Position numbers and translations under genes: made by a program. Source: Sulfurimonas sp. HSL-1656 (GTDB taxonomy: Bacteria > Campylobacterota > Campylobacteria > Campylobacterales > Sulfurimonadaceae). Taken from it: a stretch of 64,000 bases of DNA. The DNA lies in assembly GCF_039645585.1 (NCBI RefSeq), contig NZ_CP147915.1, positions 186,001-250,000 of the forward strand, in the 5' to 3' direction. Under the pieces are notes generated by a model that saw only the letters and a program-made list of their open reading frames with translations, was not told the DNA's origin and did not search any database. This document shows, one piece after another, positions 29,909 to 36,800 of this stretch (position 1 is the first letter of the stretch; each line of letters starts with the position of its first letter).

Positions 29909-30574
29909 ATGTGTGGACGTATTGGTTTTTTTGACGATACCAATTGGAAGGATGCTCTTCAAGCGAGCCATATTCAATACAGAGACGATATTGGGACGCT
30001 TCGGCCCAGCTACAATATAGCTCCGACACAGCTGATGGCAACACTTATGAATACTGGAGTGTACGCATATACTCATTTTGGGTTGATCCCCCACTGGGCC
30101 AAGGACGCTAAGTTTCAGCCCATCAATGCCCGAGCCGAAAGTGTAACGCAGAAGTCTACATTCAAAGGGCCTATCCGGTACAAGAGATGCTTGGTTCCCG
30201 TAAATGGTTTTTACGAATGGCAGCGAACAGATACGGGGAAGGTGCCATACTGGATAACTTCAAGTGAGTCCAGTCTCATTGCCCTGGCTGGTATCTATGA
30301 TGAATGGCTTGGTCCAGATGGTATAGTCATAGGAACTGCTGTTATCACCACTGTTCCTAATGACGTTATGAGGCCTATCCATGACCGAATGCCAGTGATT
30401 TTGCAGCAAGATGATTGGCGGTTCTGGCTTGATCCAAAAGTGACCGAACCTGATGCACTACAGCCAATGCTCGTGCCGTACGGTCCAGCTCTGATGGTGA
30501 CTAAGGTGTCTACATATGTTAATTCACCAGAGCACAATGACCCAAAATGTATTAGTCCATCATTGTATAAATGA
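29909..30574 (+). CDS. SRAP/YedK-family abasic-site protein
   Basis: 221-aa SOS-response-associated peptidase domain protein (YedK, human HMCES). These proteins process their N-terminal Met and use Cys2 to form a thiazolidine crosslink with abasic sites in single-stranded DNA. All key features are present: MCGRIG (Cys2), RPSYNIAPTQ, FGLIPHWAKD, INARAESV, GFYEW (Glu) and MRPIHDRMPVIL (His). Length is standard. In a defence island it may protect against base-modifying or uracil/abasic DNA strategies; role in this island is inference. Divergent from the upstream hypothetical gene. Confidence 0.93.
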   Translation: MCGRIGFFDDTNWKDALQASHIQYRDDIGTLRPSYNIAPTQLMATLMNTGVYAYTHFGLIPHWAKDAKFQPINARAESVTQKSTFKGPIRYKRCLVPVNGFYEWQRTDTGKVPYWITSSESSLIALAGIYDEWLGPDGIVIGTAVITTVPNDVMRPIHDRMPVILQQDDWRFWLDPKVTEPDALQPMLVPYGPALMVTKVSTYVNSPEHNDPKCISPSLYK

Positions 30575-30591
30575 CTTCGTGAAGGTATATT

Positions 30592-30900
30592 ATGAGTATG
30601 AAAATAGTGCTAATAGGCATGTATAAAACAATTATAAAACCATTGAAGCAGATTTGGATTGATAGGAGAGATGATTATCGTCCTTACTGCTTTGAATATA
30701 ATTCTGTTATCTATAGAATATCTTTAAAACAATTGCGAAGAGCTGCAAGAGATAATGAAAAAGTAGTCATTGTTTCAATGAAAACACTTAATCAAGATAC
30801 GGAAGAATGGGCTTTAAAGGTTGATACTACTGAACTTCAAGAGATATTGTCTAATTTATTGTCAACTGTAGAAAACAATTACCCAGAAGATTGTATTTAG
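30592..30900 (+). CDS. Hypothetical protein downstream of SRAP gene
   Basis: 102-aa basic N-terminal half (KPLKQIWIDRRDDYRPYCF) and acidic C-terminal half (TTELQEILSNLLSTVENNYPED). No motif was recognised. It starts 17 nt after the SRAP stop, with GAAGG six bases ahead of the ATG, so the two are probably co-transcribed. An internal ATG two codons later is equally possible. Confidence 0.6.
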   Translation: MSMKIVLIGMYKTIIKPLKQIWIDRRDDYRPYCFEYNSVIYRISLKQLRRAARDNEKVVIVSMKTLNQDTEEWALKVDTTELQEILSNLLSTVENNYPEDCI

Positions 30901-30948
30901 ACATTATAGTTGAGCTTTACAGCTGTTTTGTTCTGATACACTCTTAGC

Positions 30949-31383
30949 ATGAAACTATTTATCTTAGCTCTACTTTTCTCCATTACTCTGAACGCATCAT
31001 CTATCAAAGACAATAACTTTGGTTCCGTTCGGGTCGATGAAATTACTAGCATCTATGACGGTGACACATTTCGAGCCACGATCAAAGCATGGCCGCTGTT
31101 AATTGGCGAACGCATCGGGATCCGTATCAACGGGGTAGACACCCCTGAGATGAGAGGCAAATGCCAGGCCGAAAAAGATCTCGCCAGAAAAGCTAAACAA
31201 CATGCCGTATCTTTACTTCGTAACGCGAAAGTGGTTGAGCTGCGGAACATGAAACGTGGAAAATACTTCCGAATCGTTGCAGACGTATATGCTGATGGAG
31301 TAAGTGTAGGTCAAAGCTTGATAAACAATAGTTTGGCAGTTCAATATGATGGGGGCACCAAGACTAAGGATTGGTGTAAATAA
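30949..31383 (+). CDS. Secreted thermonuclease (SNase) domain protein
   Basis: 144-aa staphylococcal-nuclease-like enzyme with a signal peptide (KLFILALLFSITLNAS). Active-site equivalents are D39 in YDGDT, R59 in GIRINGVDTPEMRG, D64 and E67 in the same block, and R108 in KYFRIVADVY. It would cleave DNA or RNA in the periplasm or outside the cell with Ca2+. Such small SNase genes are common on conjugative plasmids and islands. Here it could degrade incoming DNA during entry; that is inference. The Shine-Dalgarno is weak. Confidence 0.9.
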   Translation: MKLFILALLFSITLNASSIKDNNFGSVRVDEITSIYDGDTFRATIKAWPLLIGERIGIRINGVDTPEMRGKCQAEKDLARKAKQHAVSLLRNAKVVELRNMKRGKYFRIVADVYADGVSVGQSLINNSLAVQYDGGTKTKDWCK

Positions 31384-31448
31384 ATTCCACGTATATCAGT
31401 AGTATTGGGAAATGTGTAATGATATTTCCATGTGCTTTATTAGGTAAT

Positions 31449-31590
31449 AGTGCCTTAAATGGGTTCGTTTAAAATGAATAAAGTGCCTTAAATGGGTTCG
31501 TTTTTTTCATTTTTTTGCTCTGATTTATTGTCGTAACTGCTCAAAATAGCTCAAAACACTTATTTTTTTACCCTGCCTTATTTGGGTGCA
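31449..31590. repeat. 22-bp direct repeat plus degenerate copy
   Basis: A perfect 22-bp unit with core TGCCTTAAATGGGTTCG occurs at 31,449-31,470 and 31,482-31,503 (period 33). A degenerate form, TGCCTTATTTGGGTGC, is at 31,574-31,589. Confidence 0.75.
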
Positions 31591-31700
31591 AAAACTCTTC
31601 TTTTTTATATATTTTTCCTGCTCATGAAATCGCAAAGAAAGACGTCTAAATTCTCTCTCTTGTCTTTTCAATTAGAAATAACTTTCTGTAAATTTCTCAA

Positions 31701-31887
31701 GGTGGGACATAGTTGTCGCAACTAGTACAGGTGGGACATAGTTTTCCTCAACCATACGCGAAAACGCAAAAAAATTCCTTTTCTTTAGGCGAAAAGTGTA
31801 TATTTACTCCATGAGTATGACCCTTTTACTCTTTTTGCGGAAGTTTATTCCCACCTTTCTGTGTTTTACGGACTTTTATTCCCACCT
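31701..31887. repeat. AGGTGGGA direct pair and inverted TCCCACCT pair
   Basis: GGTGGGACATAGTT at 31,701-31,714 and 31,730-31,743 (period 29), then TTTATTCCCACCT at 31,844-31,856 and 31,875-31,887 (period 31). The shared core AGGTGGGA is inverted between the two pairs, so the 187 bp look like a short element with two sites at each end. Confidence 0.65.
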
Positions 31888-31952
31888 GCAGAAATGAGGT
31901 AACAAAAGGCTCTTTAGATAGAAGGGAGATCCAATAGATTCAAAGGACGTAG

Positions 31953-32300
31953 ATGCAAAAAGGCAATGTTTTTCGTAATGGCATTCTTGCTGGCGAGATC
32001 TCAAAGGACAGTAGCGGCCTCTATCGCTTCATATACAGTCCTGAATATCTAAATAGAGACGATGCGTTATCCATTTCGGTCAGACTCCCGTTAAGAGAGG
32101 AGGCCTATGAATCCGAGTACCTTTTCCCATTCTTCTCGAATATGCTCTGCGAAGGTGTGCTCAAAGAGTTGCAGTGCCAAAAGTTTGGTATTGATGAAAA
32201 TGACCTCTTTACACGATTGCTGAAAACCACTTCGGGGGACGTCATAGGTGCTGTTACCGTTGAGGAGGTGATTGAGGATGGCTCTTCAAGACACAAATAG
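31953..32300 (+). CDS. Orphan HipA N-terminal (HipS-like) domain protein
   Basis: 115-aa protein equal to the N-subdomain 1 of HipA kinases (Couple_hipA), found as a separate protein, HipS, in HipBST systems. Typical blocks are VFRNGILAGEI, YRFIYSPEYLNRDDALSISV, LPLREEAY, LFPFFSNMLCEGVLKE and the end TTSGDVIGAVTVEE. No hipB-type HTH gene precedes it and no kinase follows, so it is either a relic or part of a new pairing. AAAGGACGTAG precedes the ATG. Its 3' end contains a strong Shine-Dalgarno for the overlapping RNase-H-like gene. Confidence 0.75.
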   Translation: MQKGNVFRNGILAGEISKDSSGLYRFIYSPEYLNRDDALSISVRLPLREEAYESEYLFPFFSNMLCEGVLKELQCQKFGIDENDLFTRLLKTTSGDVIGAVTVEEVIEDGSSRHK

Positions 32301-33039
32301 ATGTTTGCCTAAGAGGGATACGACTTCCGCGTTTTTTATGAGTGATGCAAGTTACAACCATGACACTCAAACTGCGAGTATTGCTGTACTAGAAATCATT
32401 CGACAAATACACCATAAAGAGATTATTCAATGTAGTTCTACGGTAGAGGCTGAATGGTGTGCCATTGTGGCTGCCATTGAGATAGCAGCACGTGAAAAAT
32501 ATGATCATGTTGTATGTGCGTATGATTGTTTGGCAATTGATGTAGAAGAACTAAAAGATTTTTTCTCAAGCAGGTTTAGGTCTTTACAGTTTTTGTGGCT
32601 CAAGCGAGAATTCCTGGTACCTATCGATCGGATAGCGAGAGACTATCGATATCAAAATGAAGACGCTCAAACAAAGGCCCTTGTTCAAGAAACTGAGTCG
32701 ATAGAAATGAATGCGCATTACAAACGATTGTCCAAGATGTCAAACACAGGTCGACTGCATGCGTACCTTGCTTGTCCGTTCTTGCCTCCATTCACCAAAC
32801 AAATAGTCAAAGGGTTACTTGCAAATAAATTTAAGCTCAAAGCACTAAAAGATATGTTGCCCAGCGAAGAGATAGGATGGCTGAATCTGATTTATTTGAT
32901 GGCAAGGGGTCCTCAAAAGAAACTATTATCGAGTGAGCTCAGAAAAGTACTTACTGTTCCTCAGTATCTTCAGATAGTACGTGCTGTATCAAAGGAAAAG
33001 CAATATACTTGGATACGTTTATTGCATGAAGACAAGTAA
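32278..33039 (+). CDS. RNase H-fold protein overlapping hipS-like gene
   Basis: 253-aa protein with an RNase HI-like N-terminal domain. Counting from the TTG two codons upstream, acidic residues are D25 in MSDASYN, E59/E61 in STVEAEWCAIVAAIE, D85 in CAYDCL and D119 in WLKREFLVPIDRIARD; these match the D-E-D-D order of RNase H, and the last motif is the usual RE-N-AD-LA block. The ATG at 32,278 follows GAGGAGGTG by seven bases. The C-terminal 110 residues are unrecognised. It shares 23 nt with the HipS-like gene. Likely activity: cutting RNA in RNA-DNA hybrids; biological role unknown. Confidence 0.65.
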   Translation: MALQDTNRCLPKRDTTSAFFMSDASYNHDTQTASIAVLEIIRQIHHKEIIQCSSTVEAEWCAIVAAIEIAAREKYDHVVCAYDCLAIDVEELKDFFSSRFRSLQFLWLKREFLVPIDRIARDYRYQNEDAQTKALVQETESIEMNAHYKRLSKMSNTGRLHAYLACPFLPPFTKQIVKGLLANKFKLKALKDMLPSEEIGWLNLIYLMARGPQKKLLSSELRKVLTVPQYLQIVRAVSKEKQYTWIRLLHEDK

Positions 33040-33191
33040 GTAAAGAAGTGATCATGCACAAAGTTTGTATTCTTAGTTTTAATCTATACATTAGCGCTTC
33101 ATGCATGCAAAATTGGAGTTTGCTTAGGTACTAATACCATTGTATATGTGCAATTGTCTCTTTGGTGCACTATTAAGAAAAAGGAACAAAT

Positions 33192-33890
33192 ATGAAACAA
33201 CGCCATCCGAGCACCGCCAAACTCCTAGAAAGGGCACTCGCTTATCTTGTAGAGATCGACCATGAGGATGGCGTCACTATAGAGTTGAATGGGAAAACTT
33301 ACAGCCATATCAATTTTTCTGCGCAACAAGTTATTGACTGTATGCATGAATTAGCACTTCCTGGTGAGGTTCCACTTAATAGCCGTTCTAGTTTCCGAAG
33401 AGACAAAAGTGGTGATAAAAATCAGTATATGAGGATGATTGAAAGGGCGGAGAGCAGAAGGATAGCCAGGCAGGCAAAAAAAAATGGGCTGACAATGAGT
33501 CCAGCCCAACAGCTTGACATGGCGCAACTGCAAATGGAAAACATAGCATTGAGAAAGGAAAATAATTTACTCAGGGGGAGTGTAGCCGCACTTGAGTCGT
33601 TTATTTCTCAGGCTGAACTCAGAGCTGGTGTCGAAGACGCAAAACCTATGATAGGTAGGTCTGAGAATAGCTATAAAGATAGATATGCAGTGATTCTCAA
33701 AGAACTTTTATTGAGTTTGTTTAATCAAGGGACATTGATGGTAACACCTGGAAAAGGAAAGATGCCTGCAGCCATCAATCTGGACATGCTTTACGGAACA
33801 ATGAAACTTTGTAATCTTGTAGATGTTGAGGAGTTGGTAGATATCAATATTGATGAAAAGGGTCAAATTGGTATCAAGGCGAAGAAATGA
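33192..33890 (+). CDS. Coiled-coil protein, GmtX-like
   Basis: 232-aa soluble protein. The N-terminal 60 residues (TAKLLERALAYLVEID) look like a helical domain, then a basic region SRRIARQAKK, a coiled coil (QLQMENIALRKENNLLRGSVAALESF, given in parts: residues about 115-145) and a C-terminal alpha/beta part. Small coiled-coil partners of tyrosine recombinases are known from Tn554 (TnpC) and, as GmtX, from gamma-mobile-trio islands; size and position fit GmtX. AAAAAGGAA precedes the ATG, and the stop overlaps the next gene by four bases (ATGA). It probably helps the recombinases assemble on the ends. Confidence 0.65.
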   Translation: MKQRHPSTAKLLERALAYLVEIDHEDGVTIELNGKTYSHINFSAQQVIDCMHELALPGEVPLNSRSSFRRDKSGDKNQYMRMIERAESRRIARQAKKNGLTMSPAQQLDMAQLQMENIALRKENNLLRGSVAALESFISQAELRAGVEDAKPMIGRSENSYKDRYAVILKELLLSLFNQGTLMVTPGKGKMPAAINLDMLYGTMKLCNLVDVEELVDINIDEKGQIGIKAKK

Positions 33891-36800
33891 AGAAAAACAG
33901 GAGTTCAAGAGAGATTGATCTGGATATCAGGGCTGCCTGCCAAAAGCTTGTTAAAGCCGATAAAACATACTTTAGATCAGAAAATGCTCTCCTTGAAGCA
34001 CTGGGTACGGATCAAAAAACATTGACAGAAGCTCGCCGGTTGATTGTTGGCGAATTCGGTATCCAATGGAACCAGAGGCAGAAAAGGAGATCTCCGAAAG
34101 AGGTCGACCAGGGGATCCTCGATGTCTGCCAAAAGCTCGTTGAAACGGGAAATACTTACTTTAAATCAGAAGCTTCCCTCCTAAAAGTACTTGCTATCGA
34201 TAGCCAGACACTTACAGAAGCCCGCCGGTTGATCGTAAAAGGATTCGGCATTCAATGGAACAAGAAAGAAAACTTGAGATCTTCGGAAGAGGTTGATCAG
34301 GAGATTCGCGATGTCTGTCAAAGGCTCGTCGAAACGGGGAAAACATACTTTAAATCAGAAAATGTGCTCTTCACGGAGCTTGGCATCAATGGAATATCAT
34401 TCACGGAAGCCCGTCGGTTAATCGTCACAGGATTCGGCATCCAATGGGATAAGAGAGAGAACGTGAGATCTTCGAAAGAGGTCGACCAGGGGATCCACGA
34501 TATTTGTCAAAAGCTTGTTGAAGGAGATAAAACATACTTTAGATCAGAAGCTTCCCTCGTAAGAGAGCTTGGTATTGATAGAGCGACATTCACTGAAGTC
34601 AGACAGTTGATTGTCAGAGGGTTCGGCATCCAATGGGACAAGAGAGAGGGGAACAGAACTCCAGAAGAGGTCGAGCAGGGGATCCGCGATGTCTGCCAAA
34701 GGCTCGTTGAAACGGGAAAAACATACTTTAAATCAGAAGATGCTCTCCTGAAAGCGCTTGGCGTGAATCACAGCGTATTCAGTGAAGCCCGACAGTTGAT
34801 CGTCATAGGTTTCGGTATCCAATGGGAAAAGAGAGAGGGGAACAGAACCCCAGAAGAGGTCGATCAGGGAATCCGCGATGTTTGCCAAAGACTCGTTCAA
34901 GCTGATCAGACACACTTTAAATCAGAACATGCTCTACGGAAAGAGCTAGGTGTGTTTCGTAGTAGATTCAGTGAAGCTCGTCGGTTGATCGTCAAAGGGT
35001 TTGGCATTACATGGGATAAAGAGATCATTCTTAGCGAAAATATCACATTAGCACTACAGGCGGCAGAAGAAGATGATATAAAGTTGGAGTCAATTGAGGC
35101 CTTAGTTGAATTTAGCAGCGATATACTCAGCAGGACTATTCAATTAGGTAAACTTCAAAAGGACGATAAACGAGCTATATTGGCTCTTACTAATCAGATC
35201 AAGGGTTTTGACATTGCCCAGTCCAAGAATATTGTTGAGGAGGCGGCCGCTGAGCTGACATTGCAGGGGAAGTCCGATTTTTGGATTATGGAACTCAAGT
35301 TCCAGCTATACTTGAATGGCTACTATCTGAGCGAAGAGACTATCACTAGATCCCTTATATTGCTTGAACATGATGTTGATTCCACGTTTGAAGGTCATAT
35401 CGACAAGCGACTTAGACTCGCAATACATGCCCGCGAAGAGGGAATCCCTTCGATAAAATACACAAAAAATCTTCCTGCAATCAACACATCTGAGAAAGCT
35501 AGCATCTACCTCAAACTCTCGATAAAATCGGAAAAGAGGTTTATGTCGTTGTGGAAAGAGTATGCCCTATTTGCAATCGATAATGACCTCATTGGAAATG
35601 TATCTAAGACATACATTCGACTAAACTGGGATGGGAAACTTGAGTCACTTTTAGCTCTTAACGAGTCCTATGCCAGAGCTTTCTTCCTTGATGATGAACA
35701 TATCGACATGCTTAAAGAGATGAGCTATGAAGGTTTAGCTGCACTTGCACTTTTGGCTAGTCGAAATGCAAAGCAAAGTCTTTCAAAAGTATTTCAGTCG
35801 CTCTCATTCAGAGTGAGGGGCTTTTTCCTTTTCCTTAACAGTAAAGGGTATGCGCTGTACCACTCAAAATATATCGTTTCTTTAGGAGAAGATAAGACCA
35901 GGAAGGCAATCAAATTGCTTCTTGATTCCAGCCCCGTCTTTCCCCTATATGAAAAAGTGCTTAATGGAGGCTGTGTCAACCCGGACCAGAAAAGCATTAT
36001 TAAATTCAAGAGAAAGAACGCGCTGCTGAATGCTTATTACCTAGCCTTAGCTACTAATCCAGAGGCTAATTTGCTTTCATTGACGTCAGAGCAAATTGCG
36101 GCTTATGTTGAGTCGACAAGGGGATATGCGAAAGTTGCCGGCGTTTTGTGGCACAATCAATTTATCTATGACCTTTTATACGGAAATGGAAATGAAAACG
36201 CTATCAGGCCAAAAGAGAAACCAACTCTTGAGGCATGGTTGAAACTTGAGATACAGAGGACCATATCACGATATTCAGATAATGTCTTTACATGGTATGA
36301 AGAACTCTTGCAGCAGGTGCTTGGCCTTGCAAACTTTAGGCTTGAAGAAGAGAAGAACACATTTTTGACGGTCAAGAAGTTGCTCTGGGCTTGCCTCTAT
36401 TTATTGGAGTATCTCAGTTCATTCGATCATAAACTTAGCCGAAAGGAGTTGATGGATGCGTTCAATCCTCTTGAGAGCAAAACGAAACATAGAATGTATG
36501 AATGGGCCAAAGCACGAGGAGAGGAATCGAAATACCGCCAAGCTACATCAAGCTTCAAGCTTATCTTTGACCATATTGGTATAGAGGAATATCAGGGCGT
36601 TTTTCTTGGGACAATGAAACTTCAAGCGCAGACGAGTGCCCGTAGGCTTGTCAGAAAAGGCATGGAGCTCACCGTTTACCAAACTCTGCAAGAAGTCGCA
36701 AGACGCAAACCGCCAATGAGCAGGATATACGTTTTGAAGCGTAACGCTAACGATGAGAAAAGAAGCTTGATCGATCTATCATGGTGGCCGTTTGCTGATA

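Larger units (their letters stand above)
31384..31952. other. Gene-free region with three families of paired short repeats
   Basis: No credible ORF. The stretch is AT-rich with long T runs. It holds a 22-bp direct repeat, a pair of AGGTGGGACATAGTT repeats and an inverted pair containing ATTCCCACCT, described separately. It may be a relic of an insertion sequence or a regulatory region for the downstream hipS-like gene. Confidence 0.6.

Noticed and set aside
31441-31890. CRISPR array
   Set aside because: Each repeat type occurs only two or three times, the repeats differ between groups, and no cas genes are nearby.
33902-35035. TPR or ankyrin-type protein-binding repeats
   Set aside because: Unit length of 63 residues and the ALG-turn-EAR-LIV pattern fit an HTH better than TPR (34) or ankyrin (33) repeats.
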